A stretch of DNA of 37,536 nt, from contig CAJUKB010000001.1 of the NCBI GenBank assembly GCA_910587325.1, forward strand, positions 1 through 37,536, read 5' to 3'. Numbering within the stretch: position 1 is the stretch's first letter; the number at the start of each line of letters is the position of its first letter. The position numbers were made by a program, and so were the translations under genes. Shown in pieces: positions 8,591-17,136 of this stretch. Below the pieces are notes generated by a model. That model was not told the DNA's origin, ran no database searches, and saw only the letters and a list, made by a program, of their open reading frames with translations. The stretch comes from an uncultured Bacilli bacterium (GTDB taxonomy: Bacteria; Bacillota_I; Bacilli_A; RF39; UBA660).

Positions 8591-9249
8591 GTTAATATAT
8601 ACCCTATTCCCTTTCTTGTTTCAATAGCAGTGGCATGTCCTATACTTTTTAGTTTGCTTCTTAGTCTACTTATGTTTACAGTTAGAGCGTTATCGTTTAT
8701 GTATTCATTGTTGTTCCATAGGTCAGTCATTAATTCATCACGAGTTACTATTCTATTTTGGTTATTTAATAAATAGTTTAAGATAATCATTTCATTTTTT
8801 GTTAAAATAATTTCTTCCTTGTCTTTTATAATCATTCCTTTTTGCTTATGGATAATTAAATCTTTGTAGTGAATTGTGTCACTTGTGTTTTCCATTCGTT
8901 TAAAAATTGCTCCAATGCGTAAAAGTAAAATGGTTGGATTGTAAGGTTTTGTAATAAAGTCATCTGCTCCGTAAGAAATAGATAACACTTCGTCAATATC
9001 TGATGCACGACTCGTTACCATAATGACAGGAGTATTTTTCGTTTCTCGTATTTTTTTTAGTAGAACTTCTCCATTGATATAAGGAATATTGATATCTAAC
9101 AGAATTAAGTCAGGATTGGCATTCATAATATTTTCATAACTATGTTCAAAATCCTCAAGGAGGCTTGTTTCATACCCTGCATTTTCTAGTAGTTCTTTTA
9201 ATTCACTTTTAATTGTTTTATCATCTTCTACAATCATGATTTTTTTCAC
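8587..9249 (-). CDS. bceR: BceR-type OmpR-family response regulator
   Basis: 220 residues. The receiver domain has acidic residues D9/D10, phosphoacceptor D52 (LILLDINIP) and K101 (ITKPYNP). The C-terminal winged helix ends LTVNISRLRSKL..IETRKGIGYIL, the OmpR/PhoB recognition-helix layout. Predicted to bind the two TNACA-N4-TGTAA boxes in this window (9293-9320 upstream of itself, 7555-7568 upstream of the transporter), giving autoregulation and transporter induction. GTG and ATG choices are not in conflict: the start given overlaps nothing upstream. Confidence 0.93.
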   Translation of the reverse strand: MKKIMIVEDDKTIKSELKELLENAGYETSLLEDFEHSYENIMNANPDLILLDINIPYINGEVLLKKIRETKNTPVIMVTSRASDIDEVLSISYGADDFITKPYNPTILLLRIGAIFKRMENTSDTIHYKDLIIHKQKGMIIKDKEEIILTKNEMIILNYLLNNQNRIVTRDELMTDLWNNNEYINDNALTVNISRLRSKLKSIGHATAIETRKGIGYILT

Positions 9250-9292
9250 GTATTATCACCACTTCTATTTAGTATAGCATAGATTCAAAAAG

Positions 9293-9320
9293 TTATATCT
9301 TACAATGCTGTAAGATATAA
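9293..9320. promoter_or_regulatory. BceR-type operator upstream of the regulator gene
   Basis: A perfect 28-base palindrome (12-base arms around ATGC) containing TTACA-N4-TGTAA at 9300-9313. It lies about 45 bases before the regulator start; a possible -10, TATACT, lies between them. Confidence 0.75.
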
Positions 9321-9369
9321 GAAGTAATTTTCTTAATATAAACTCTTATTTTTCATTTCCTTTTTCTAT

Positions 9370-9640
9370 CATTTCCTTTTCTTTTAATCTAAATTTTTTT
9401 TGCCATTAGTTCCTTTTTAGCAGATTGTTTGTCTTTTCTAATTCTTTTAAACTTTTTCAGGGTGGGTAATTCTTCAGGCATTGTGCTACCTAGTTCTTTT
9501 ATTGTGTTTCTTATTTAACTACCAACTTCATAATGAACTTCATTTGCCTCTTTTTCTGTTTTACTCTTTTTTTGAACTTCTGTTCTGTTTGTAAAATTCT
9601 AAATAAATTTGCAATTTCCTTTTTTATTTTGTCATTCTTT
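9370..9640 (-). pseudogene. remnant of a DinD (damage-inducible protein D) C-terminus
   Basis: Fills most of the 400-base gap between the regulator and the next gene. On the minus strand one frame reads IANLFRILQTEQKF, and after a frameshift another reads TEKEANEVHYEVGS, then a TAA, then IRNTIKELGSTMPEELPT. This is the order of the conserved DinD C-terminal segments (ANLFR.TQTE, A...HYEVG..VR..I..LG.TMPE.LPT). At least one frameshift and one stop break it, and no start region survives. Not functional. Confidence 0.8.
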
Positions 9641-9653
9641 TAAATTTATAAAT

Positions 9654-10208
9654 TTATTTTTTTATTTTCTCCTCTACTTTAATTGCTAATTCTGGGTACA
9701 CTTTTAATAAATCTTTGATTGCTCCTTTTAAACCTCTGTTTTCAAATTCTACAAATTTATCAATTAAATCTGCGTTATCAATTGGCATTCCTTTGGGTCT
9801 ATTTGGATATCTAAAAATTACAATATTTCCTTTTTTTTCTTCTTCTAAAATTCCATTTAAAACATTTGGATAGAAAGTTTTATTTAATGGTATTAATTCT
9901 TTTGCAAAAGAGATAACTTCCAAAGACCATAAATAATCATAATGAGAGAATGTTCTTCCATCAAGTTCATAAAGATATCCAGGTTTATCATAAATCTTCT
10001 TCAATAATCCTTTTCTTCTTTCTACTAATTCTGGTTTGCCTGAAACACTGAACAAACGAAAATCTAAATCATTCCAATTTCCCATATAAAGCATGGCAAC
10101 CACTTTATTATCTGTTGCATAAATGCATTCTTTTTGGTGAGTGCTTTTATGAGGAATTAATTTTGTAATATCACCACTTGTACTCCCATGATATACTTTC
10201 TTTTCCAT
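9654..10208 (-). CDS. uncharacterised protein, possible ADP-ribosyltransferase fold
   Basis: 184 residues, soluble. It opens with VYHGSTSGDITKLIPH and then IYATDNKVVAMLYMG. A His-Gly-Ser near the N-terminus followed by a Y-A-T strand and a helix is the layout seen in several ART-fold families (RNA phosphotransferase Tpt1 and toxin-like ARTs), but I cannot name a family or a clear catalytic glutamate. Later segments include GYLYELDGRTFSHYDYLW and IVIFRYPNRPKGMPIDN. Ribosome site GAGGGTAG is close to the ATG. It lies between a DinD remnant and a RhuM gene, that is, in accessory DNA. The fold assignment is an inference. Confidence 0.55.
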   Translation of the reverse strand: MEKKVYHGSTSGDITKLIPHKSTHQKECIYATDNKVVAMLYMGNWNDLDFRLFSVSGKPELVERRKGLLKKIYDKPGYLYELDGRTFSHYDYLWSLEVISFAKELIPLNKTFYPNVLNGILEEEKKGNIVIFRYPNRPKGMPIDNADLIDKFVEFENRGLKGAIKDLLKVYPELAIKVEEKIKK

Positions 10209-10347
10209 AACTACCCTCTTTCTAATACTACAACACTTTCTTCATGGCTTGAATGCGCATTATGAATAGTTTACTTTGACATGTTTGTTTATAACTGACT
10301 ATTTCATAATATACAAGTAAAATAAGTACAATGTTTATTATGTATAA

Positions 10348-11379
10348 TTAGTCCTTGTTTAATTTATCAGCAATCTTATTGATTTTATTAATTGAATTTA
10401 AATATTCTTTTTCAATTGCAGTAAGTTCTTTTATTTGATATTTTTCATATTCTAATTTTGCTTTCTCTATTGCTTTCTTATGGCTAATACTACCAGCATC
10501 ATTTAAAACATTTGCATCTAAAGAATTTAGTATTTTATCTAACTGATTAATATAATCTTTCATTCTCATCGGTTTATGTTTCATTGCTTGAAATTCTGCA
10601 AAATCAAAATACCCTGAAACTAAATTATTTAACATTAAAAGTTCTTCTTCTGTTAGATAATTTTTAGCGATTTCTATATCATTAATGCTTGGCAACTCGC
10701 CTTTAAAGTTCGTAAGCCCCATAAAAGGTTTATTGGAGTCGGCACGATTATAAATTACTTCTGCAGCGGTATTGCCATGTGCTGCGAAATGGAACTTATT
10801 CTGAACTATTTTAAAGAATTTTATTGTTTCTTCAGCATTAGGATTATAATCAATGGCTGTCGCATACAAATCTAAAACTTGTCTATATAGCACTTTTTCA
10901 CTTGATCTTATATCTTTAATACGATTTAAAAGTTCATAAAAATATTTGCCACCACCGAGACTTTTAAGACGTTCATCATCCATACTATACCCTTTAATAA
11001 TATATTCCTTAATTCTCGCAGTTGCCCATTTTCTAAATCTTACGCCTTCTAAAGATTTAACTCGATAGCCAACACTAATTACTACATCTAAATTATAATA
11101 ATCTACTAAATGAGTTTGAATTTTACCATCTATTGCACCATGTTTAGTGGTTGTTGCAATTTTTGCAACAACCTCATCTCTATTTAATTCTTCTTCCGCA
11201 AATATATTTTTTATATGCCTAGAAATTACCGATTTATCTCTTCCAAATAATCTTGTCATTTGTACTAAAGATAACCAAACTGTTTCATTTTCTAAATTAA
11301 CATCTAATTTTATATTTCCATCTTGAGATTCATATATTACTAATTCTGTTTTATTTTCTTCTATTAATTCATTTTTCAT
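10348..11379 (-). CDS. RhuM family protein
   Basis: 343 residues, a full-length RhuM-like protein. The N-terminal half holds the hallmark segments VWLSLVQMTRLFGRDKSVISRHIKNIF, EEELNRDEVVAKIATT, YYNLDVVISVGYRVKS and GVRFRKWATARIKEYI. The C-terminal half holds FHFAAHGNTAAEVIYNRADSNKPFMGL, which looks like a Fic-related core: HxxxxNT.AE is close to but not the same as HPFxxGNGR, so AMPylation should not be assumed. RhuM genes often travel with restriction, phage-defence or pathogenicity islands. A monocistronic gene with about 140 bases upstream of the next one. Confidence 0.85.
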   Translation of the reverse strand: MKNELIEENKTELVIYESQDGNIKLDVNLENETVWLSLVQMTRLFGRDKSVISRHIKNIFAEEELNRDEVVAKIATTTKHGAIDGKIQTHLVDYYNLDVVISVGYRVKSLEGVRFRKWATARIKEYIIKGYSMDDERLKSLGGGKYFYELLNRIKDIRSSEKVLYRQVLDLYATAIDYNPNAEETIKFFKIVQNKFHFAAHGNTAAEVIYNRADSNKPFMGLTNFKGELPSINDIEIAKNYLTEEELLMLNNLVSGYFDFAEFQAMKHKPMRMKDYINQLDKILNSLDANVLNDAGSISHKKAIEKAKLEYEKYQIKELTAIEKEYLNSINKINKIADKLNKD

Positions 11380-11438
11380 TTTATTTTCAAACCTCTCTAT
11401 TTTCTTATATTTTTATTTGTTTAATTACACACATCATT

Positions 11439-12071
11439 TTACTTTTGCAAAATAAACTCCCAAGTATATTTTTTTCTTCCTTTACGAGTAGTTACATCTT
11501 CATTTAAAACAACTACACTCCACTGCTTTGTTAATATATCAAATTGTTCTTGATTAAATAGTCTTTTATGTTGTTCTTTTATTGGGTCATAGTAAAAGTC
11601 CTTTTCCATCTCTATATAATTATCGTTAACATATGCATTTTTATCAGAATTCATTCTTCCAATAAATAAACCACCCTTTTCAAGAACTTCATAAATTTCA
11701 TCAAATATTTCTTTTGTCTTTTCCATATCAAAATAATGAAGAGATAAATTTGCATTTACTAATCCTACGGAATTAGGTTCAAATGGCAAACCATCAACAA
11801 TATCAAAATTCATTATATTAGCATTATGATATATCTCTTTAAACATATTTGTTGCTTTTTTTGAAAAATCGCATGATGTTACATTAAATCCATTTTCAAA
11901 TAACCATATTGAATCTTGACCCAAACCACATCCTAAATCAATAGCATTTTTATTATTTATATTACAAATAATATCTTTATATTTTATCATCCATATATCA
12001 TTAAAAAAATCTTGTTCTGATTCCTTTAGATTCATATAATATGTTTCATCCCAATATTTTTTATCACTCAT
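11439..12071 (-). CDS. class I SAM-dependent methyltransferase
   Basis: 210 residues from the ATG at 12071, which has a perfect AAGGAGA; an in-frame ATG 12 codons earlier has none. Motif I is AIDLGCGLGQDSIWLFENG, then SCDFSKKATNM, VNANLSLHYFD (motif IV region) and EVLEKGGLFIGRMNS. It resembles small-molecule methyltransferases of the tellurite-resistance TehB/UbiE type; the acceptor is unknown. It ends the accessory stretch before rlmD. Confidence 0.85.
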   Translation of the reverse strand: MSDKKYWDETYYMNLKESEQDFFNDIWMIKYKDIICNINNKNAIDLGCGLGQDSIWLFENGFNVTSCDFSKKATNMFKEIYHNANIMNFDIVDGLPFEPNSVGLVNANLSLHYFDMEKTKEIFDEIYEVLEKGGLFIGRMNSDKNAYVNDNYIEMEKDFYYDPIKEQHKRLFNQEQFDILTKQWSVVVLNEDVTTRKGRKKYTWEFILQK

Positions 12072-12130
12072 AATATTTAATCTCCTTTTATAATTCATTT
12101 TTTTCAAAATAGAGTTTAAGTATTCAACAC

Positions 12131-12149
12131 ATACCAGTTAGGGTGGTAT
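12131..12149. other. hairpin ATACCA/TGGTAT in an empty gap
   Basis: Six-base arms around a seven-base loop in the 213-base space between the methyltransferase and rlmD. No T-run follows on either strand, so it is not an obvious terminator. No gene is seen in this gap. Confidence 0.3.
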
Positions 12150-12209
12150 GATGAAACATATTCTCCACAGACAACCTCCACAATATTTTTTTCAAAAATT
12201 AGTAAAAAT

Positions 12210-12242
12210 ATCATTTTTTTATCGTTTTTTTACCATTTTTTT
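12210..12242. repeat. three tandem 11-base repeats
   Basis: Three consecutive units of the form A(T/C)C(A/G)TTTTTTT, between rlmD and the methyltransferase gene. Could be replication slippage or a worn terminator region; nothing further can be said. Confidence 0.5.
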
Positions 12243-12284
12243 GACCCCTACTGAATAGTTGATTTTCCCTTTATTTATAAGGGT

Positions 12285-13484
12285 TTATCGCCTCGTCATC
12301 ACGCATACACATTCAACGTGATGCGTGTAACTAAACATATCTAAAATATAAAATTTTTTTATTTTATATATAGTCATCAATTTTTTTAAATCTCTTGCAA
12401 GAGTTAAAGGATTACAAGAAATATAAATGATTTTTTTTGCATTACTTTCTAGCATAAATTCACAAGAAGATTTAGCAAGTCCACTTCTTGGTGGGTCAAT
12501 TATAATCGTATCAAAAGTTTCTTTAATCTTAGGGATAGTTTTATAGGCATCTCCGAGTATTGGAAAGATATTTTCCCTTTTGTTTAATTTTTTATTTTCT
12601 ACGTTATCTAAAATGGCATTCCTAACAATTTCCACGCTATAAACTTTATTTGCATTTGTACTCGCAATGATTCCAAGCGTTCCCACTCCAGAATATAAAT
12701 CGAGTACTATCTCACTTTTTTGAATATTCTCTCTTACTAATTGAAACATTTTCGTTGTGATATAAGGATTTACCTGAAAGAAAGCATCATAACTTACTTT
12801 AAAAAGATATCCATTCATTCGTTCGTAAAAGAAATTCTCTCTATAAATAGTTTTATCGTTTAAAACGACACCTACTAATTTGCTTTTTTGAAACGCTTCT
12901 CTTTTAAAATTCACTTCTTGTTTTGTTTTTAAAATAAGCAATATTTCATCATTATAATTGGAACGAATCGTTACGGAACCATTCTTTATCGTTAAATTCT
13001 TTAATTCTTTTAAACAAGTATTTATGCTTTCTTTTGCTAAAGGGCACTCTTCTATTCCAATTAGAGTATGACTACTTTCTTCATAAAAGCCAATTTTATT
13101 GTTTTCTATTTTCAAAGAAAGTTTATTACGATAATTTTTAGGGTTTGAATTCTCCACAACTTCTAAGTTAGAAAACTCTATTTTTTCTTTATTTAAAATA
13201 TTTTCTACTTTCTCTTTTTTATAGTTTAAAGTCTCTAAATAAGTCAGGTGTTCTAAATCACATCCCCCACAAATAGAAAAATAAGGACAAAAAGGTTCTA
13301 CTCTACTTTCCAATTTTTTCTTATGCTCTATTACTTCTGCAATGTTATACTTTTTTGTTTCTTTTTTTATTTTACATAATACAATTTCACCAGGCAAAGC
13401 ATTTTTTATAAACGTTACTTTTCCATTTATATACCCTATTCCTCTTCCTTGATGATCCATTTTTTCTATTTTTATTTCGTTCAT
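12285..13484 (-). CDS. rlmD: 23S rRNA (uracil-C5)-methyltransferase, RlmD/RumA family
   Basis: 399 residues from the ATG at 13484 (a TTG four codons earlier is less likely). The N-terminal TRAM domain binds RNA. Cys66, Cys72 and Cys75 (CPYFSICGGC) plus the later ECPLA cysteine form the 4Fe-4S site. The SAM pocket is VLDLYSGVGTLG, and the catalytic cysteine lies in YISCNPLTLARD after IIIDPPRSGL. It makes 5-methyluridine in 23S rRNA, using SAM. Firmicutes often have one enzyme acting at two sites (RlmCD), so the exact target is open. It is divergent from the germination operon. Confidence 0.92.
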   Translation of the reverse strand: MNEIKIEKMDHQGRGIGYINGKVTFIKNALPGEIVLCKIKKETKKYNIAEVIEHKKKLESRVEPFCPYFSICGGCDLEHLTYLETLNYKKEKVENILNKEKIEFSNLEVVENSNPKNYRNKLSLKIENNKIGFYEESSHTLIGIEECPLAKESINTCLKELKNLTIKNGSVTIRSNYNDEILLILKTKQEVNFKREAFQKSKLVGVVLNDKTIYRENFFYERMNGYLFKVSYDAFFQVNPYITTKMFQLVRENIQKSEIVLDLYSGVGTLGIIASTNANKVYSVEIVRNAILDNVENKKLNKRENIFPILGDAYKTIPKIKETFDTIIIDPPRSGLAKSSCEFMLESNAKKIIYISCNPLTLARDLKKLMTIYKIKKFYILDMFSYTHHVECVCVMTRR

Positions 13485-13520
13485 ATTTAACACCAATTTT
13501 ATTATACAATAGAAATATAG

Positions 13521-13550
13521 GTATACCCAATTCTTTTTTCGCTCATACTA
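13521..13550 (+). promoter_or_regulatory. candidate SigG promoter of the gerK operon
   Basis: GTATA (13521-13525), exactly 18 bases, then CATACTA (13544-13550). The B. subtilis SigG consensus is GMATR-N18-CATNMTA; nine or more of the twelve defined bases agree, with the -10 fully matching. Germinant receptor operons are known SigG targets, and sigG is in this window. Confidence 0.65.
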
Positions 13551-13565
13551 AAAATGGTGAAATAT

Positions 13566-15002
13566 ATGCAAGAGAAAATCTTAAAAAGACTACAAGAAGA
13601 ATTTGAAAAAAACACAGACTTTATTGTTAAAAAAATTAAAACAAAGCAATTTAAAGATATTTATGTTATCTATTTAGAAAGTGTTACAGGTAGTGACAAA
13701 GTAAATGATTATATTTTGAAACAACTCACTTCAATTAATAATTTAAAAGGTGTAAAAAAATATGATATCGAAAGTATAATACCAGGACCTAATACGGTCA
13801 AAATAAAAGAAGTTGACCAAATTGAATTTTATTTAACGAATGGTTTTACTATTGTTTTAACGAGTAAAGAGATTTTAGGATTTGAAACCAAAGCCGACAT
13901 TAATCGTAGTGTAAGTGTACCTGAGGTACAAAAATCCATTTATGGACCTAGTGATGCTTTTACTGAAAATATTCAGATTAATTTAGGACTTTTAAAACGT
14001 CGTATTAAATCAAGTCACTTAAAAAGTGATGATTTGAATATGGGAAGGAAAACCAATACCAAAGTACAAATTTTATATTTTGATGATATCACAGATGAAT
14101 CCATTGTTAATTCTATTAAAGATAAATTAAATAAAATCGATGTAGATGGAATTATTGATGCTGGAAACATAGCCAATATTTTATCAGAAGATGAAAAAAC
14201 TCCTTTTCCTACAATTTCTCAAAGTGAAAGGCCTGATGTTATTGCAACAGCACTTTTAGAAGGAAAAGTTTGTGTCATGGTAGATACGTCCCCTTTTGTC
14301 TTAATCCTTCCTTCTTTTTTTGCAGACTTTATTAATCCTGTTGTTGACAATTACAATCGTAATGTTAATGTAAACTTTTTGAAAGTTTTACGTTTTTTTA
14401 GTTTTTTTATTACCATGATGCTTCCAGGTATTTATATTTCACTTGTGAATTATAATATGGAAACAATCCCTACAAGTTTACTTGTAAATTTTGTTGGACA
14501 AAACGATGGCGTACCATTTCCTACTATTATTGAAGCCATTGTAATGGTAATTGTTTGTGAAATTTTAAGGGAAAGTGATTTAAGGTTTCCAAGTAGTTAT
14601 GGAAGTGCCATTTCCATTCTTGGGGCTTTAGTATTAGGAGAAGCCGCCGTTTCTGCTGGAATTGTAAGTCCAATCATGATTATTATTATAGCATTTACCT
14701 TTATCACAAGTTTAATTTTCACAGAACTTGAAGTTATCAATGCCATACGGTATTTTAGATTCGTCTTTTTAATTCTTGCTGCTATGTATGGTCTTTATGG
14801 AATTGCACTCGCACTCATTTACTTTTTAATCCACATTACCAGTGTATCTTCAGCAGGAAAACCATATTATTATCCAATTGTTCCTTTTGATTTTACTTAT
14901 ATTAAAAAAACATTATTTAAAGTGAAATATGTCAATGATACCAAAAGAAGCAAAGTGCTTGCGAAGAAAAACCAAATTAAGAAAAAGGTGGGTGAATCAT
15001 GA
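13566..15002 (+). CDS. gerKA: spore germinant receptor subunit A (GerA/GerKA family)
   Basis: 478 residues from the ATG at 13566, with GGTGA seven bases upstream. The N-terminal ~230 residues are the cytoplasmic domain; the core has RPDVIATALLEGKVCVMVDTSPFVLILPSFFADF, then membrane helices with FFSFFITMMLPGIYISLVNY, ILREsD.RFPSSYGSAISILGALVLGEAAV and a C-terminal basic tail. These are hallmarks of the GerAA family. It sits in the inner membrane of the spore as part of a three-subunit nutrient receptor. The A-C-B gene order equals that of the gerK operon; the germinant is unknown. Four-base overlap with the next gene. Confidence 0.95.
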   Translation: MQEKILKRLQEEFEKNTDFIVKKIKTKQFKDIYVIYLESVTGSDKVNDYILKQLTSINNLKGVKKYDIESIIPGPNTVKIKEVDQIEFYLTNGFTIVLTSKEILGFETKADINRSVSVPEVQKSIYGPSDAFTENIQINLGLLKRRIKSSHLKSDDLNMGRKTNTKVQILYFDDITDESIVNSIKDKLNKIDVDGIIDAGNIANILSEDEKTPFPTISQSERPDVIATALLEGKVCVMVDTSPFVLILPSFFADFINPVVDNYNRNVNVNFLKVLRFFSFFITMMLPGIYISLVNYNMETIPTSLLVNFVGQNDGVPFPTIIEAIVMVIVCEILRESDLRFPSSYGSAISILGALVLGEAAVSAGIVSPIMIIIIAFTFITSLIFTELEVINAIRYFRFVFLILAAMYGLYGIALALIYFLIHITSVSSAGKPYYYPIVPFDFTYIKKTLFKVKYVNDTKRSKVLAKKNQIKKKVGES

Positions 15003-16081
15003 AAAAAACTATTCTTATCCTTCTTGCTCTGTTATTTTTAACAAGTGGTTGTTATGATTACACTGAATTAAACGATATGGCAATTGTTTCAGGAATTTCT
15101 GTAGACTATGAAAATGATAAATTTGAAGTAGCATATGAAATATTAAATACAATCAATCCAGAAGATAATCCAGAATCCTCAAAAGTATATGTCACACAAG
15201 GAAGCGGAAGTTCTCTTTCGGAAGCATTTTCAGACACTTCTTTAGAAATTGCGAAAGTTCCTTATCTGGCACACTTAAAAACACTAGTTATTAGTGAAGA
15301 AGTGGCTAGAAATCATGTTAAAGAAATTATCGACTTTTTAATCCGTGATAATCATATACGTAATATTTTTTACTTAGTAATTGCGAAAGATACTTCGGCA
15401 TTTGCAATCATAAACAACACAGATACCAACAATCCAGTTGCGAGTACAGCCATTGCCAAATTAATTGATAGTCTTCTTTTTGCCAACAATATTGCTGCAA
15501 ATTTAAATTATGAAAAATTTGTCACTAATATAATTGATCCTCGAAAAGATACTTACGCTTCCTCTATCGAAATTAAAAATGGAATCTTAAAACTTGGTCC
15601 ACTTGCCATATTTAAAGAATACAAGATGCAAACCTTTTTATCGGAAGATGAATCGGCAACCTTTAATGTAATGAATGGAGATTCAAAAGAAATTCATTTT
15701 ACAGTGAGTTGCCCAAATGATGAAGAAAATGATATAATTTTAACAACTTTTAATAACCCTAAATCCGAAATTAAAATAGACGAAAATAAAGTCAAAATTT
15801 CAACTGAAATAGAAACAAGAATAGTAGAAAATCATTGCAAAATGAATTTTAAAGAAATAGAGACTTACGAAAGTATTCAAAAAAAGGTAGAAGAAAAATT
15901 AAAACAAGATATGGAAGAAGTAATAAAACAATCCATAAAATATGATAGTGATATTTTAAAAATCAAACAAATTTATTACCAAAAGAATAAAAAAGATGTT
16001 GATTTTAAATTATTAAGTTATGAATACGAAGCAAAAGCAATTATAAATAGAAATGGTTTAGTATTTGAGGTGGAACAATGA
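14999..16081 (+). CDS. gerKC: spore germinant receptor subunit C lipoprotein (GerC/GerKC family)
   Basis: 360 residues. Lipoprotein signal with lipobox LTSGC at about residue 18, followed by YDYTELNDMAIVSGISVDYEND, the typical GerAC opening (W/Y..ELN....V.GIGID). Internal hallmarks include AFSDTSLEIAKVPYLAHLKTLVISEEVARN and FLIRDNHIR. It is lipid-anchored on the outer face of the spore inner membrane. Start and stop overlap neighbours by four bases (ATGA), so the three subunits are translationally coupled. Confidence 0.95.
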   Translation: MKKTILILLALLFLTSGCYDYTELNDMAIVSGISVDYENDKFEVAYEILNTINPEDNPESSKVYVTQGSGSSLSEAFSDTSLEIAKVPYLAHLKTLVISEEVARNHVKEIIDFLIRDNHIRNIFYLVIAKDTSAFAIINNTDTNNPVASTAIAKLIDSLLFANNIAANLNYEKFVTNIIDPRKDTYASSIEIKNGILKLGPLAIFKEYKMQTFLSEDESATFNVMNGDSKEIHFTVSCPNDEENDIILTTFNNPKSEIKIDENKVKISTEIETRIVENHCKMNFKEIETYESIQKKVEEKLKQDMEEVIKQSIKYDSDILKIKQIYYQKNKKDVDFKLLSYEYEAKAIINRNGLVFEVEQ

Positions 16082-17124
16082 CAAGCAAATTAGAAAATTT
16101 TTCAGTTCATTATTTTTTAACACGTTCACTATTTTTAGGAATTGGTTTTTCTCTTATCACTGGACTTTCCAAACAAGATAGCATTTTAGCCTTTTTGGTA
16201 GGAACTTTGATTGGATTATTTTTCATTTTTCTTATCAATAAAATTCAAAAATATAAGGGAGAAAAAACATTAAGTGATGTATTAAAAGAAATGAAAGGAT
16301 TAGGTGTAATTTTAAGAATCATTCTTTTTATTTATGCATTTACTTTACTTTGTGAAGGTCTTACCTTTATTCAGTTATTTGCGGCTTCTTTCTTTTTGAT
16401 TAAAACACCCATTTGGTTTATTTCTCTACCACTTGCTCTTCTTCTAATTAGGATTGCTAAGAAGGGCCCTACAACTACATTTCGAGTAGCAACTTGTTTA
16501 CTACCCATCTCCGTTTTACTAACACTTCTTTCACTGGGGGCATTATGTGGATATGCTAGTTTAGAAAATATTTCTCCTTTGTTTGTAACACCAACATTTG
16601 ATTTTATAAAATCTGTATTTTATTATACAACCTTATCCGTTTCTCCTTCCATTTTAATGTTGCTTACAAATAAAAGTAATGGTACTTGGTCTTATCTTTT
16701 TGGTAGTTTTACTTTAATTGCCAAGATGTTTTTAATTATTGCAATTGTAGGACCAATCTTAGCAAGCATTTATCGATTCCCAGAATACATTATATTGAAA
16801 GAAATTAAAATACTGGATTTTATTGAAAAAATCGAAAATATTGTGGCTTTATCTTGGATATTTGATGTTTTCGTTTATTTATCTATGTCTTCTTTAATGA
16901 TGAAGGAATTGATTTTTAAAAAGGGAAAAAATATCCTACATGCTTTACTTGTTATTTTAAGTTTCTTTGTCTCTTTCTTATTTATAGGAAAATATTATAC
17001 AAATGAACTTCTTATTTATTATATATTTCCTCTATTTACTGCGATAGTTTTCCTTATCACTATTCCAATTTTATTTGTTTATTTATTACATAAATACAAA
17101 AAAAATAGTTCAGAAAAAAGTTGA
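16078..17124 (+). CDS. gerKB: spore germinant receptor subunit B (GerB/GerKB family)
   Basis: 348 residues with about ten membrane helices, a member of the GerAB branch of the amino acid/polyamine transporter superfamily. It is the subunit thought to bind the germinant. Recognisable parts are the N-terminal FLTRSLFLGIGFS..TGLSKQDS and the regular helix spacing. Last gene of the operon, stopping inside a bidirectional terminator. Confidence 0.93.
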   Translation: MTSKLENFSVHYFLTRSLFLGIGFSLITGLSKQDSILAFLVGTLIGLFFIFLINKIQKYKGEKTLSDVLKEMKGLGVILRIILFIYAFTLLCEGLTFIQLFAASFFLIKTPIWFISLPLALLLIRIAKKGPTTTFRVATCLLPISVLLTLLSLGALCGYASLENISPLFVTPTFDFIKSVFYYTTLSVSPSILMLLTNKSNGTWSYLFGSFTLIAKMFLIIAIVGPILASIYRFPEYIILKEIKILDFIEKIENIVALSWIFDVFVYLSMSSLMMKELIFKKGKNILHALLVILSFFVSFLFIGKYYTNELLIYYIFPLFTAIVFLITIPILFVYLLHKYKKNSSEKS

Positions 17125-17136
17125 ACTATTTTTTAT
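17103..17136. terminator. bidirectional terminator
   Basis: Arms AAATAGTTCA/TGAACTATTT with a nine-base loop; T-rich on the right and A-rich on the left. It serves both the germination operon and the convergent gene at 17133. Confidence 0.85.

Noticed and set aside
10348..11379. RhuM protein as an active Fic AMP-transferase
   Set aside because: The HPFxxGNGR motif is not present; HFAAHGNTAAEV is only loosely similar.
12072..12284. Possible integrase remnant or attachment site next to rlmD
   Set aside because: Short translated pieces gave no recognisable family and no duplicated target sequence was seen.
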